64,000 nt of DNA from an uncultured Lentisphaerota bacterium (GCA_903889245.1 CAISWQ010000018.1:62001-126000); one strand, 5' to 3'; positions 33,351 through 42,527 are shown, counted from the stretch's first letter. Notes: a model not told the origin generated them from the letters alone. Numbers and translations are program-made.

Positions 33351-36092
33351 TTGAACCCGCACCAACACCAGCCGTCGTCGCCGTTTTCCAAACCCCTTGG
33401 AAAACAGAGGCCAGAGGTCAGAAGTCAGAGATCAGAGGGCAGCGGTCAGCCATTCGGGCGAACATCGAACACCGAACATCCAACATCGAACATCGAAGGC
33501 CGGCGAAACGAGACACGAGACCAGAGACGAGAGACCAGAGACCAGGGACACGAGACCCGCGACACGAGAAGCGAGACCTCTTCCGTCGAGCTGCTCGCGC
33601 CGGCGGGCGATCGCGATGCCGCCCTCGCGGCGCTGCACTACGGCGCCGACGCCCTCTACTGCGGGCTGGAGCGTTTCTCCGCGCGCGCCGAGGCGACGAA
33701 CTTCGCGCCAGAACAGCTCGGCGAACTGGTCGCCTACGCGCACTCGCTGACGCCACGCCGCCGCATCTTCGTCACGGTCAATACGGTGGTCCTCGAACGC
33801 GAACGCGACGCGTTGCTCGAGTCGCTCGACACGCTCGACCAGCTCGGTGTGGATGCGATCATCGTGCAGGACCTCGGCGTCCTGCGGTTCGCGCGGAAAT
33901 ATTTTCCTCGCCTCGCGCTGCATGCGAGTACGCAACTCGCGGTCCACAACCTCGCCGGCGCCGAGGCGCTGCGCGAGCTGGGCTTCCGGCGCGTTACGCT
34001 CGCGCGCGAGCTGACGCTCGACGAAGTCCGCGCGATCTCCGCCGCGTGTGGCATCGAGACCGAGGTCTTCATCCACGGCGCGCTCTGCTACTGCTACAGC
34101 GGACTTTGCCTCTACTCCAGCCAGTTGCGCGGCCGCAGCGGCAACCGCGGCCGCTGCGCCTATCCCTGCCGGGAGCTGTTTTCCACCAGCCATCAGCCAT
34201 CCGCCATCAACCATCCTCCCTCCGGCTTCGCCTTTTCCATGAAGGACCTCGCGTTGCCGGAGCGCGTCGCCGAACTGCGCGCGGCGGGCGTCGCGAGCAT
34301 GAAGATCGAGGGTCGCAAGAAGACCGCGCTCTATGTGGGCGCGACGGTGGACTATTACCGCCGCCAGCTCGATGGCCAGCTCGCGCCCGGCGAGGCGAGC
34401 GCCCGGCAGGAAGACCTGCGGACGATTTTCGCGCGGCCATGGACCAACCTCTATGTGGGCGGGCGCAGCCAGCGCGGCGCGGTGGATAGCGAGATCGTCG
34501 GCCATCGCGGCGCGGTGATCGGGCGTGTCGAGGCTGTGGTTGCGCATGGCGGCGGCAGCGCGCGGCTGCGCTTCAAGACCACCCGCGCCTTGGAGCGGCA
34601 CGATGGCCTGCAGGTGGATCTGCCCAACGGCGGCAAACCGTTCGGCTTCCCGATTGACGTACTGCGGCTCGGCGGCAAGAACGTGATCTCCGCGCCCGCC
34701 GGCGCGGTGGTCGAGGTCGAGCTGCCGCACGCGCATCCGCAACTGCCGATGGGCGCGGCGCTCTACTGCTCCTCGTCGCAGGCCGTGAAGCGCAGCTATC
34801 CTTTCTCGCGCCCCAAGCCCGGCGTGTTCAAGGCACGCCAGCCAGTGGCCATCACCTGCACGCTGACGCCGGATAAGATTTCCGCGCGTACGGATGCAGG
34901 TGCGAAGGCGGAGCTGGCGGGAAGTTTTCAGCCCGCCAAGGAAGCGGCGCGCATGGCCGCGGCGGCGCGTGGCGCGTTCGAGAAGCTGGGTGACACCCGC
35001 TTCGAGCTGGCTGCGTTCACACTGGAGAATCCGCACAGCTTGTTCGCGCCGGTCTCGCTGCTCAACGACCTGCGCCGCCAGTTGTGCGCCGCGCTCGATG
35101 GCAAGCTGGCCGGACAAACCACCGGGCGCCTCGCCCGCATCCGCAGCGCCGCCGAAACCGATCTGCCGCCGCCGGTTGCGACGGGCGACGAGCGCTGGCT
35201 GCTGAAGGTTGATAAGCCGGGCTGCCTCTATGCTTTCGCCGCCGAGGATTGGCGCGGCGTCGAGGAAGTCAGTGTCGCGGCCGAAGTCGAGCCGTTGCCC
35301 AAGCTGCTGGATGAACTAGAAAAGCTGGGCGGTGTGATCGGCCGCGAGAAAATCCGCCTCGCGCTGCCGGTGATCACGCGTCGTTGGGAAGAACAGGATT
35401 TGCTCGCGCGCGTCGCCGCGCTGCGTGCCGCCGGCTGGCAGAGGTGGGAGGCGGCGAATGTTTCGGCGTGGGCGTTCCTTGGATTGTCTTCCGCTTGTGG
35501 GCGGGACTTCCAAGTCCCGCGAACCCACGCTGCCCATGCGACAGACGCGGAAGCTTTAGCTCCCGCCTACCAAGCCGGCTTGGACTTGGTCGCCGACTGG
35601 CCGCTCTACACCCTGAACACCGCCGCCGCCGCGCAACTTCTCGCGCTGGGTGCAAGCCGCGTGACGCTCTCGCCGGAGGATGGGCTCGATAACATGCGCG
35701 AGCTGCTGAAGACGCTCGGCGAGCGTGCGGTGGTGATCGTGCATCAGGATACGCCGCTCTACATCGCCGAGACCTGCCCGGTCGCGAGCCTGACTGGCGA
35801 ATGCCCGGGGCCGGGCCGGTGTGAGTTCAAGGAACTGGAGATGGTGTCGGAGGCGGGCGAGCACGTCATGGCGATCAACCGCCGCTGCCGCACCTACACC
35901 ATCAACCGCCATCCGTTCTGTCTGGCGGGCCGGCTCGCCGCGTTGCGCGCGGCGGGCGCGCGGCGGCTGCGCGCGGATTTCATTCTGCGCCCCTATGCCG
36001 CGACCGACGTCGCGCGCATTTGGCGCGATCTGCGCGCCGGCCGTGCCGCGCCCGGCGCGCATCTGGGGAATTTCGACCGCGGGCTGCTGTGA
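33351..36092 (+). CDS. U32 peptidase / RlhA-like protein with repeat insertions
   Basis: The core (from about 33585, VELLAPAGDRDAALAALHYG) matches peptidase U32/RlhA, the 23S rRNA cytidine hydroxylation factor. Fe-S-type cysteines are seen in CYCYSGLCLYSS and RGRCAYPCRELF, with the DUF3656-type region and a second U32-like half (TCPVASLTGECPGPGRC). No ATG precedes the core. I propose TTG 33351, which has GGAG 5 bases upstream and lies just after nadK. The first 75 or so codons are then palindrome and short-repeat sequence (NETRDQRRETRDQ...). Two further repeat insertions lie inside: 34186-34215 (TSHQPSAINHPPS) and 35497-35560. The core appears intact, so it may still function. Confidence 0.8.
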   Translation: MNPHQHQPSSPFSKPLGKQRPEVRSQRSEGSGQPFGRTSNTEHPTSNIEGRRNETRDQRRETRDQGHETRDTRSETSSVELLAPAGDRDAALAALHYGADALYCGLERFSARAEATNFAPEQLGELVAYAHSLTPRRRIFVTVNTVVLERERDALLESLDTLDQLGVDAIIVQDLGVLRFARKYFPRLALHASTQLAVHNLAGAEALRELGFRRVTLARELTLDEVRAISAACGIETEVFIHGALCYCYSGLCLYSSQLRGRSGNRGRCAYPCRELFSTSHQPSAINHPPSGFAFSMKDLALPERVAELRAAGVASMKIEGRKKTALYVGATVDYYRRQLDGQLAPGEASARQEDLRTIFARPWTNLYVGGRSQRGAVDSEIVGHRGAVIGRVEAVVAHGGGSARLRFKTTRALERHDGLQVDLPNGGKPFGFPIDVLRLGGKNVISAPAGAVVEVELPHAHPQLPMGAALYCSSSQAVKRSYPFSRPKPGVFKARQPVAITCTLTPDKISARTDAGAKAELAGSFQPAKEAARMAAAARGAFEKLGDTRFELAAFTLENPHSLFAPVSLLNDLRRQLCAALDGKLAGQTTGRLARIRSAAETDLPPPVATGDERWLLKVDKPGCLYAFAAEDWRGVEEVSVAAEVEPLPKLLDELEKLGGVIGREKIRLALPVITRRWEEQDLLARVAALRAAGWQRWEAANVSAWAFLGLSSACGRDFQVPRTHAAHATDAEALAPAYQAGLDLVADWPLYTLNTAAAAQLLALGASRVTLSPEDGLDNMRELLKTLGERAVVIVHQDTPLYIAETCPVASLTGECPGPGRCEFKELEMVSEAGEHVMAINRRCRTYTINRHPFCLAGRLAALRAAGARRLRADFILRPYAATDVARIWRDLRAGRAAPGAHLGNFDRGLL
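33384..33404. repeat. Single palindrome copy in the U32 5' region
   Basis: TTTTCC-AAACCCCTT-GGAAAA, 21 bases with a slightly longer centre. It is one of only two single copies in the window. Confidence 0.85.
33408..33578. repeat. Three blocks of short degenerate tandem repeats
   Basis: Block 1 (33408-33450) has AGAGGTCAGA-like units; block 2 (33460-33498) GAACATCGAACACC-like units; block 3 (33507-33578) GAGACCAGAGAC-like units. All lie in the 5' part of the U32 frame without a stop codon. Confidence 0.85.
34186..34215. repeat. CAGCCAT-type tandem repeat inside the U32 gene
   Basis: CAGCCATCAGCCATCCGCCA continues to 34215 and encodes a Ser/His/Pro insert between a conserved Cys motif and the FSMKDLAL segment. 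Confidence 0.8.
35497..35560. repeat. Two adjacent hairpin repeats inside the U32 gene
   Basis: GCGGGACTT/AAGTCCCGC (35501-35509 and 35512-35520) and a GCGGAAGCTTTAGCTCCCGC unit just downstream. Both look like dispersed intergenic repeats that have become coding. Confidence 0.7.
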
Positions 36093-36111
36093 GGGTGGGG
36101 CGAGGCGTCTT

Positions 36112-36162
36112 CTGTAGCGGCGACCTGCGGTCGCCGTCGGCAGCCATAGGCCGCCGCTACAG
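36112..36162. repeat. CTGTAGCGGCG dispersed inverted repeat
   Basis: Outer arms CTGTAGCGGCG and CGCCGCTACAG enclose an inner hairpin GCGACC-TGC-GGTCGC. It fills most of the 36093-36246 gap between convergent genes; a short GGAACATCGAATCCCGAAC run follows. No gene is seen there. Confidence 0.75.
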
Positions 36163-36246
36163 CGGGCGGAGGGAACATCGAATCCCGAACAGCACGGTTG
36201 ATCCAACCCAATACGGGAGGGCGAGCGTATTCGCGAGTCGTTTTCT

Positions 36247-37056
36247 TTACACCGCGACGCAGGTAAAGATCGTGTAGGGCAGATAAGCGGTGAAGCCGCG
36301 GCGCGTGGTCTCAAAAACCTTGGAACATGAGCCGCAGTTGGCCGCGAGCGCCTTCTGGATCTGCACCAGTCTGGCCGGGGCGAGGTTGTAGCGGCGGGCG
36401 AGGTCCTGCGAGCCGAGCGGCAGCGGCGGTGCGGAGTTGGAGGCTTCGACCTGCCAGCCGGCCTCGGTCAGCGCCATGCACAGCGCAGTCACCATCGGGT
36501 ACCACTTGCCCGTGCCCATCAATTGATAGAGCTCGTTCAAACACTTGGCGGCGGCGGCATCCTCGAAGCACGCGGTCTGGTGGATGAACCGTTCGCCGGG
36601 CCGCATGAGCCGCCGCAACTTCTTCAGGTTCGGCACGAACCTGTCCTTGCCGAAGTAATGGAGCACGGAGCGCATGATGAACAGCGCCCGTTCGTCCTTC
36701 TTCGCAAACTGCGCCCGGCGCAGTTCGGGCAGCGACACCTGGATGTGTTTGACGCGCGGGTCGTGGACCTGCTCAAGCTGTTCGGCGGAAGCGTCGAGGT
36801 TGATCAGCCGCGCGTTGGCCGCGAGGCCGTGGCGGGCCAGCTCGTGCAGCATGAAGCCCGTGCCGCCGCCAAGGTCCACGATCACCTGCGGCAGGGCGCG
36901 CCTGGCGGCCGTCTGGATGGCCTTGGTCAACGGCTCGGCGACGGCATGGCTCGCAAAATAGCCCCCATGAATCCGGTCCCATTCCGCGCCGTGGATGGCG
37001 CGCTCGCGCTGCATTTCCTTCTGTTCAGTATCCGTGGTCGTTTCGGTGGCGGACAT
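36247..37056 (-). CDS. SAM-dependent class I methyltransferase
   Basis: 269 aa. Motif I is [16 protein letters not shown], then [12 protein letters not shown] (acidic end of beta 2) and [12 protein letters not shown] in the region of motif IV. The N-terminal 40 residues are charged; the C-terminus is Cys-containing and ends in [11 protein letters not shown]. Start at ATG 37056 with AAGGAA upstream; the open frame continues through the palindrome array, but that extension has no ribosome site. It is divergent from ilvD, with the five-copy array between them. Substrate unknown. Confidence 0.75.
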   Translation of the reverse strand: MSATETTTDTEQKEMQRERAIHGAEWDRIHGGYFASHAVAEPLTKAIQTAARRALPQVIVDLGGGTGFMLHELARHGLAANARLINLDASAEQLEQVHDPRVKHIQVSLPELRRAQFAKKDERALFIMRSVLHYFGKDRFVPNLKKLRRLMRPGERFIHQTACFEDAAAAKCLNELYQLMGTGKWYPMVTALCMALTEAGWQVEASNSAPPLPLGSQDLARRYNLAPARLVQIQKALAANCGSCSKVFETTRRGFTAYLPYTIFTCVAV

Positions 37057-37172
37057 GAAAAGGTTCCTTTCGCGCGCGGAGGATAGCGCGTGCCTTCTGG
37101 TGGCGCACGGAAAAACCGTTCGCGGCGGCGCGTCGCCTGTGGTAGTTTCCGCGCGGAATTCCGGCCGGCTGA

Positions 37173-37317
37173 TTTTTCCAGGGATGGGAAAGGGCGCACT
37201 GCGTTTTTTCCGGGGCTTGGAAAAAGTCTGCGGGAAAATTTCCGAGGCTTGGGAAAAGCGGCGTGATTTTTTCCACGCCTTGGAAAAAGCGGCGCCGGAT
37301 GTTCCAAGCCTTGGAAA
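37173..37317. repeat. Palindrome array, 5 copies, between methyltransferase and ilvD
   Basis: Copies at 37173-37191, 37206-37224 (TTTTCCGGGGCTTGGAAAA), 37237-37257, 37267-37288 and 37302-37317. Centres are 33, 32, 30.5 and 32 bp apart. This is the longest array in the window. The right arm of the last copy runs into the ilvD ribosome-binding site. Confidence 0.95.
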
Positions 37318-37324
37318 GGACAAC

Positions 37325-38992
37325 ATGAGAAGCGATATCGTCAAGAAGGGTTTCGAGCGCGCGCCGCACCGCAGCCTGCTGCGGGCGACCGGCGTGGATG
37401 AGGCGGCCATGAGCAAGCCGTTCATCGCCATCTGCAATTCCTATACCGATGTCATCCCCGGCCACGTCCACCTGCGCCAGGTCGGCGACCTGATCAAGAA
37501 GGAAGTCATCAAGGCCGGCGGCACGCCGTTCGAGTTCAACTGCATCGGCATCTGCGACGGCATCGCGATGGGCCACACGGGCATGAAGTATTCGCTGCCC
37601 AGCCGCGAGTTGATCGCCGACTGCGTCGAGACGATGGCGAACGCGCACGCGTTCGACGCGATGATCTGCATTGCCAACTGCGACAAGATCGTGCCCGGCA
37701 TGATCATGGGCGCGCTGCGCGTCAACATCCCGACGATCTTCGCCAGCGGCGGTCCGATGCTGGCCGGCCAGCAACACGAGGGCAAGGTGCTGGATCTGAT
37801 CAGCGTCTTCGAGGGCGTCGGCGCGCACAAGGCGGGGAAGATCACCGAGGCGCAACTGGAGGAAATCTCGTGTAAGGCGTGCCCTGGTCCCGGCTCGTGC
37901 TCCGGCATGTTCACCGCGAACTCGATGAACTGCCTGTGCGAGGCGATTGGCTTGGCGCTGCCGGGCAACGGGACGATTCCCGCCGTGGACCCGCGCCGGC
38001 GCAAGCTCTGGCGCGAGGCCGCGCGCCGCATCATGGTGATGCTGAAGGACAATCTGTGCCCGCGCGACATCGTCACGCAGGACGCGCTCGATAACGCGTT
38101 CATGCTCGATATGGCGATGGGCGGCAGCACGAATACCGTCCTGCATACGCTCGCCATCGCGCACGAGGCGGGCGTCGCCTATGACCTCGACCGCATCAAC
38201 GACCTCTCCCGGCGCACGCCGAACATCTGCAAGGTCTCGCCGTCGTCGGCCTATCACGTCGAGGACGTGGACAAGGCGGGCGGCATCAGCGCGATCCTCA
38301 AGGAGATCAGCCGGATCGAGAACCTGCTGAACCTCGACTGCCCGACCGTCACCGGCAAATCGCTCGGCAAGAACATCGCGCGCGCCAAGGTGCTCGACCC
38401 GGCGTGCATCCGGCCGCTGGCCAACGCCTACAGCCCGGAAGGCGGACTCTTCATCCTGCGCGGCAACCTCGCGCCGGAGGGCGCGGTCATCAAGACTGCC
38501 GGCGTGGACCCGAAGATGCACAAGCACACCGGCCCGGCGATCATCTTCGAGAGCCAGGAAGAGGCATGCGAAGGCATCCTCGCCGGCAAGGTCCAGCCCG
38601 GCCACGTCGTCATCATCCGCTACGAGGGGCCGAAGGGCGGGCCCGGTATGCAGGAGATGCTCGCGCCGACGAGTTACATCATGGGTCGCGGACTGGGCGA
38701 CAAGGTCGCGCTGATCACCGACGGCCGTTTCAGCGGCGGCACGCGCGGCGCGTGCATCGGCCACGTCTCGCCGGAGGCCGCCGAGGGCGGACCGATCGCA
38801 CTCGTGCGCGATGGCGACATCATCGAGATTGATCTGCCGGCCCGCACGATCCACATGCGGATCACCGAGGAAGAGTTCGTCGAGCGCAAGGCCGCGTGGT
38901 GGCCGCGGGAGCCGCGGTTCAAGACCGGCTGGCTCGCGCGCTACACCAAGTTCGCAACCAACGCCTCCAACGGCGCGGTGCTGAAGGTCTAA
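37325..38992 (+). CDS. ilvD: Dihydroxy-acid dehydratase
   Basis: Fe-S dehydratase of valine, isoleucine and leucine synthesis (dihydroxy acid to 2-keto acid). The cluster cysteines are in [13 protein letters not shown] and [14 protein letters not shown]; the substrate and Mg region is seen in [10 protein letters not shown] and near the C-terminus in [21 protein letters not shown]. At 555 aa it has normal length. The ribosome site AAAGGA before ATG 37325 overlaps the final palindrome copy. No other ilv gene is adjacent; regulation through the five-copy array is possible. Confidence 0.96.
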   Translation: MRSDIVKKGFERAPHRSLLRATGVDEAAMSKPFIAICNSYTDVIPGHVHLRQVGDLIKKEVIKAGGTPFEFNCIGICDGIAMGHTGMKYSLPSRELIADCVETMANAHAFDAMICIANCDKIVPGMIMGALRVNIPTIFASGGPMLAGQQHEGKVLDLISVFEGVGAHKAGKITEAQLEEISCKACPGPGSCSGMFTANSMNCLCEAIGLALPGNGTIPAVDPRRRKLWREAARRIMVMLKDNLCPRDIVTQDALDNAFMLDMAMGGSTNTVLHTLAIAHEAGVAYDLDRINDLSRRTPNICKVSPSSAYHVEDVDKAGGISAILKEISRIENLLNLDCPTVTGKSLGKNIARAKVLDPACIRPLANAYSPEGGLFILRGNLAPEGAVIKTAGVDPKMHKHTGPAIIFESQEEACEGILAGKVQPGHVVIIRYEGPKGGPGMQEMLAPTSYIMGRGLGDKVALITDGRFSGGTRGACIGHVSPEAAEGGPIALVRDGDIIEIDLPARTIHMRITEEEFVERKAAWWPREPRFKTGWLARYTKFATNASNGAVLKV

Positions 38993-39066
38993 CTCCAGAG
39001 GTCGCGTTCCACCGCAGACCGTGGCTCACTGGTTTCTGTTCATATCAGGCTGGGCCGGGCACCGGC

Positions 39067-39101
39067 TTGACACCCGATGCGTGATGCGTGATGCTGCCGC
39101 C
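39067..39101 (+). promoter_or_regulatory. Candidate vapBC promoter region with GATGCGT repeats
   Basis: A consensus TTGACA at 39067-39072 is followed by GATGCGTGATGCGTGATGCT. A -10 box is not convincing (GATGCT at 17 bases). The direct repeats could be an autoregulation site or a microsatellite. Upstream, 38993-39066 holds a GAGGTCGCGTTCCACC repeat fragment. Confidence 0.3.
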
Positions 39102-39329
39102 GTGCGAACGACCTTGGACATAGATACTGATGCTTTGCTGGCCGCCAGACAACTGGCCCAACAGCGGCAGGCGACGATGGGGCAGATCGTTTCCGATCTC
39201 ATCCGGCAGGCCTTGTCGCCACGCCGTCCGGCGGCACAGCGTAATCGTGTCCCGCTCTTCCCCGCGCGAAAAGGGGGCCAGGTGGTGACACTGGAACTGG
39301 TCAACCGTCTGCGCGATGAGAAACCATGA
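39102..39329 (+). CDS. VapB-like antitoxin
   Basis: 75 aa, with the ribbon-helix-helix start typical of VapB proteins (MRTTLDIDTDALLAARQLA) and a C-terminal tail that should wrap the toxin (PLFPARKGGQVVTLELVN). I use GTG 39102 because it gives the family N-terminus; ATG 39084 in the same frame adds six residues. Its stop overlaps the toxin start (ATGA at 39326). Expected to repress its own operon together with the toxin. Confidence 0.8.
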   Translation: MRTTLDIDTDALLAARQLAQQRQATMGQIVSDLIRQALSPRRPAAQRNRVPLFPARKGGQVVTLELVNRLRDEKP

Positions 39330-39763
39330 GCATCTTCCTGCTGGATGTGAACCTTCTCTTGGCGCTGTGCGATCCCCATCATGTGCATCACGAGGCGGCG
39401 CACCATTGGTTTGAGCCGCGTGGGCAGCGTGACTGGGCCACGTGTCCCCTCACGGAAAACGGTTTCGTCCGGGTGGCCTCGCAGCCGGCCTATCCCTCCT
39501 CGCCCGGCGGGCCGGCTGTGGTTCGTGATTTGCTGATCAAATTCTGTACCCATCCGCATCATCACTTCTGGCCCGATGACATCACTTGGCGAGACGAAAA
39601 TATTTTCCATCCGGCCACGACCCTGACGCCGGGGCAAGTGACCGATGTCTATCTACTGGGTTTGGCTGCGCAACATGGCGGCAAGCTGGCGACCCTCGAC
39701 CGGCGAATTCCGGTCAGCATGGTGAAGCAAGGTTCCGCCGCGCTGGAGTTGCTGGCGGGCTAA
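39326..39763 (+). CDS. VapC-like PIN-domain toxin
   Basis: PIN-domain endoribonuclease of a type II toxin-antitoxin pair. The acidic residues are visible in FLLDVNLLLALCDPHH (Asp), LTENGFVRV (Glu), TDVYLLGLA (Asp) and LATLDRRIP (Asp). At 145 aa it has normal length for this TTENGFxR subgroup. It overlaps the antitoxin gene by four bases. All active-site positions are intact, so it is probably functional. Confidence 0.88.
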   Translation: MSIFLLDVNLLLALCDPHHVHHEAAHHWFEPRGQRDWATCPLTENGFVRVASQPAYPSSPGGPAVVRDLLIKFCTHPHHHFWPDDITWRDENIFHPATTLTPGQVTDVYLLGLAAQHGGKLATLDRRIPVSMVKQGSAALELLAG

Positions 39764-39794
39764 GGTGGCACGAACAAGTTTGTCGCATGAAGGC

Positions 39795-40940
39795 ATGGCA
39801 GGTGAAAGCGTGTCCATAATTTCCATCAGGCTGGGTGGTGATGGGGGACTCTGGCGGCTGGCCGGGCCGGGCGGGGTGGAGTTGCGCGTCGAGAATTTGC
39901 GCGAGGCGAAGCCGGCGGAGATGGCGCTGCTGCCGTTGCTGCCGGCGTTCGAGGGGCGCGTGGTCCTTCCGCATACCGGCGGGTCGCCGCTCATCCCCGC
40001 GGTCATCGCCACTCTCAATCCGGCTGCGATGGTCGAGCTCGTCGAGCAGGACCAGCACGACGCGCGGTTGCTGCGCGCCAAGCTCGCGCCGCTGCACAAT
40101 GTCCGCGTCTTATGCGCCACCGATGCCGAGCAGGTGGATGCGCCGCGCCAAGCCGGTGTGCTGCTGCTGCCCGACCGCCTTGATCGCCTGCTGGCCTTCG
40201 ACTTCATCGAGCGCCTCGACCACATCCTGCCCGCCGGCAGCCCCGTACTTGCGTTGATGACGAAGAAACGAGCGGCGGACCTGGGCCACAAGCTTGAGCA
40301 GCATCTGCGCAAGCGCCATCCGTTGCCGGCTGATAAGAGCGTGGTCATCCTGCAAGGTTTTGCCGGTGGCGATCCGGCGGCGTGGACGCCGCGCCTGCAC
40401 GAGTTCGAGGCCAGCACGCCGACGGAAAAAGTCCGCCTCTGCACGCGGCCCGGTGTTTTCGCGCACGGGCGGCCCGATACCGGCGGGCTGGCGCTCGCCG
40501 AATCCGCCGAGGTGCAGCCGGCGACGAAGCTGCTGGAACTCGGTTGCGGCTGCGGGCTGGTCGGCCTGCTGCTGGCGGCGCGGCTCAAGGCTGGCGCGCA
40601 GTTTGTGCTGGTGGATTCCAGCGCGCGCGCCGTCGAGTGCGCGCGGCGCGGCGCGGAACTGAACGGCTTTAAGAACATCGCGGTCGAACTGGCCGATGAC
40701 TACGCGGCCGGGCCGGGCGCCTTCGATGTCGTGCTCGGCAATCCGCCCTATTACGCGCAACGGCGCATCGCGGAGTATTTCATCGCGGTGGCCGCGCGGG
40801 CGCTGCGGCCGGGCGGGACCTTGTGGCTGGTCACCAAGCACGGCGGCGAGATGGATGAGCTCGCCGCCGCGCATCGCTTCTCGGTCGAAACGCGCCACCG
40901 GCGCGGCTACGACATCAGCGTCTGCCGCCAGCCCGCCTGA
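39795..40940 (+). CDS. RsmC/RlmG-like rRNA guanine-N2 methyltransferase
   Basis: Two methyltransferase-like halves: a degenerate N-terminal one (residues about 1-190) and a catalytic C-terminal one with motif I LLELGCGCGLVG and the NPPYY motif that marks N-methylation of nucleic-acid bases. This double-domain layout is that of RsmC and RlmG. The start is uncertain: ATG 39795, or GTG 39810, which has AGGTGA at good spacing. No ribosome site fits the earlier in-frame start. Confidence 0.75.
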   Translation: MAGESVSIISIRLGGDGGLWRLAGPGGVELRVENLREAKPAEMALLPLLPAFEGRVVLPHTGGSPLIPAVIATLNPAAMVELVEQDQHDARLLRAKLAPLHNVRVLCATDAEQVDAPRQAGVLLLPDRLDRLLAFDFIERLDHILPAGSPVLALMTKKRAADLGHKLEQHLRKRHPLPADKSVVILQGFAGGDPAAWTPRLHEFEASTPTEKVRLCTRPGVFAHGRPDTGGLALAESAEVQPATKLLELGCGCGLVGLLLAARLKAGAQFVLVDSSARAVECARRGAELNGFKNIAVELADDYAAGPGAFDVVLGNPPYYAQRRIAEYFIAVAARALRPGGTLWLVTKHGGEMDELAAAHRFSVETRHRRGYDISVCRQPA

Positions 40941-40941
40941 T

Positions 40942-41634
40942 TTAGAAGATCAGGTGGAAGGCGTGGCGGAGGACGTCCATGATCGCCGCGTATTCCTCAT
41001 AGACCCACGTGAATTCGTTCAGCAGGCGCCCGCCAAAATCCCGCCACGAGGGCGAGGCCAGCACACAAATCCAGATGCCGAGCGTCAGCATGTTGATCAG
41101 GTAGATCAGCGTCCACGAAAACACGCGGCCGTGTTCGAGGATGTCGGGCTGGCGCTGGCGCAGCGCGTGCAGGGTGAAGACCAGATGGAACGCCCACGTC
41201 AGGCCGAGCAGGCCGTACCAGAGTGGACGGTAGGCGCGCACATCGAAGAAGTGGTTGCACGCGAGATAGGCGATCAATAGCAGGACCGTGTAGAGCGGGA
41301 AGATGTAGGGGGCGAGCGTGATCAGGACGTTGGACTTGGTCAGCGTGACACTGCCGCCGGAGGACTTCACCTGCATGTGCTTGACGCGCGCGCCCATTGC
41401 CACGCCCCAGAGCGCGTGGGTCAGCTCATGGGCGAGCACGTAGGTTTTCATCGGCGCGGGCAGGGCGAGGTAGAGGATGACGAAGAACGCGAAGCCGATG
41501 ACGAAGCCCCACGCCGACGTGGTGAAGCCCGCCAGCGGTTTCAGGTCGAGCACCAGTTTGAACACCGCGCGCGTGGCGGCGACGCAGAGCGGCACCAGCA
41601 ACAGGCCGATCAGGAACTTGATGAATCGCATCAC
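40942..41634 (-). CDS. Membrane metalloprotease-like protein (M50-type HExxH)
   Basis: 230 aa with about six hydrophobic segments. The zinc motif HELTH lies in YVLAHELTHALWGVAMGA at the end of a membrane segment, as in site-2-protease-like M50 enzymes. The second M50 motif (NxxPxxPLDG) is not evident; the region ITLAPYIFPLYTVLL may replace it, so the active site is incompletely supported. It could be a membrane protein of the M50-like DUF group. Start at 41634 or 41631. It lies 37 bases after the next gene and is probably co-transcribed. Confidence 0.6.
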   Translation of the reverse strand: MMRFIKFLIGLLLVPLCVAATRAVFKLVLDLKPLAGFTTSAWGFVIGFAFFVILYLALPAPMKTYVLAHELTHALWGVAMGARVKHMQVKSSGGSVTLTKSNVLITLAPYIFPLYTVLLLIAYLACNHFFDVRAYRPLWYGLLGLTWAFHLVFTLHALRQRQPDILEHGRVFSWTLIYLINMLTLGIWICVLASPSWRDFGGRLLNEFTWVYEEYAAIMDVLRHAFHLIF

Positions 41635-41671
41635 GGGCGCAACTCCCGGCGCGGCCTGGCGGCGGTGGCGG

Positions 41672-42400
41672 TCATGAGGTGAGGAGCGGTTGCTTGGCGG
41701 TTTGGGCGAGCGCGTGCTGGCAGGCGCGCGTGCAGCGCCAGCCGATGCTCAAGGTCATCAACACCGAGCCGAGATGGGCCATCGCAAGCCACGGCGGCAG
41801 CACGAGGCCCGGCAGCGCAATCGCGGGCGGCTCCGGCCAAGGCGCGCCGGTGGCGATGGCCGACATATAGGCCATCAGCAGCAACGTGATCCACAGCACC
41901 GGCCCGATCAGTGCGCGGCGGCAGAAGCGCGCCTCCGTCGCCAGTCCATGATCGCCGAACATCCGGCCGGTGGACTCCGCCTGGCGCGCCACGACCCAAC
42001 CGAGCGCCGGCAGGCAGGCGAGCAGCGCCGTGCTGTTGAGGTAGAGGTGCAGGTTGGCCAGGTCGTGCCGCCACCAGAGGACGAAGGGCGCGAGGTAGAG
42101 TTGCAGGGCGGCCAGGAAGGTTGCGAGGCGCGCGTGGGTCCGCCAGGGTCGCTGCTGCTCCGCGGCACGCCACCACAGGATGGCGCCGAACAGCGCGAGG
42201 CCCGAACCCGCCAGACTGGGCGGCAGGGGGATACCCAGCGGCGGCAGATGCCATTCGAGGAAACCGAGCAGCAGCATGAACGTCAGCAGCAGCCCCATGC
42301 TCATCCACGCAAAGCCGCGCGCCAGGCCGATGAGCTGGTCGGCCCGCAGCGGCAGGTTCGGCGGCCGCGCCGCGGCGCCTGTGATGTCTTCGATGGACAT
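41672..42400 (-). CDS. Polytopic membrane protein of unknown function
   Basis: 242 aa with about six hydrophobic helices (for example GFAWMSMGLLLTFMLLLGFL, then FLAALQLYLAPFVLWW and LWITLLLMAYMSAIATG). It resembles no family I recognise. The hydrophobic periodicity fits this strand; the overlapping plus-strand frame is Gln/Arg-rich and implausible. The start ATG 42400 lacks a Shine-Dalgarno but lies 8 bases after a good -10 box. The M50-like gene follows in the same direction. Confidence 0.6.
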   Translation of the reverse strand: MSIEDITGAAARPPNLPLRADQLIGLARGFAWMSMGLLLTFMLLLGFLEWHLPPLGIPLPPSLAGSGLALFGAILWWRAAEQQRPWRTHARLATFLAALQLYLAPFVLWWRHDLANLHLYLNSTALLACLPALGWVVARQAESTGRMFGDHGLATEARFCRRALIGPVLWITLLLMAYMSAIATGAPWPEPPAIALPGLVLPPWLAMAHLGSVLMTLSIGWRCTRACQHALAQTAKQPLLTS

Positions 42401-42408
42401 GGCGGCGG

Positions 42409-42437
42409 ATTATGCTGACGGTGCCGGAGGCTGGCAA
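42409..42437 (-). promoter_or_regulatory. Promoter of the membrane protein gene, leaderless
   Basis: Minus-strand TTGCCA and CATAAT are 17 bases apart; the -10 box ends 8 bases before ATG 42400. Confidence 0.5.
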
Positions 42438-42479
42438 GCGCGGAAGGCTTGGGTTCTGTGATCCGGTATGCGAGCCCGG

Positions 42480-42527
42480 TTCCAAGGCCGGGAAAATCCG
42501 GAGCCTTTGTTTTCCAAGCCTTGGGAA
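42480..42527. repeat. Palindrome array, 2 copies, downstream of dacA
   Basis: Copies at 42480-42496 and 42510-42527 (TTTTCCAAGCCTTGGGAA), centres 30 bp apart, about 80 bp upstream of the membrane-protein start. The first copy is truncated. Confidence 0.85.

Noticed and set aside
41690-42418. Plus-strand frame opposite the membrane protein gene
   Set aside because: It is Gln/Arg-rich without hydrophobic or domain structure, whereas the minus frame has regular membrane helices and its own promoter.
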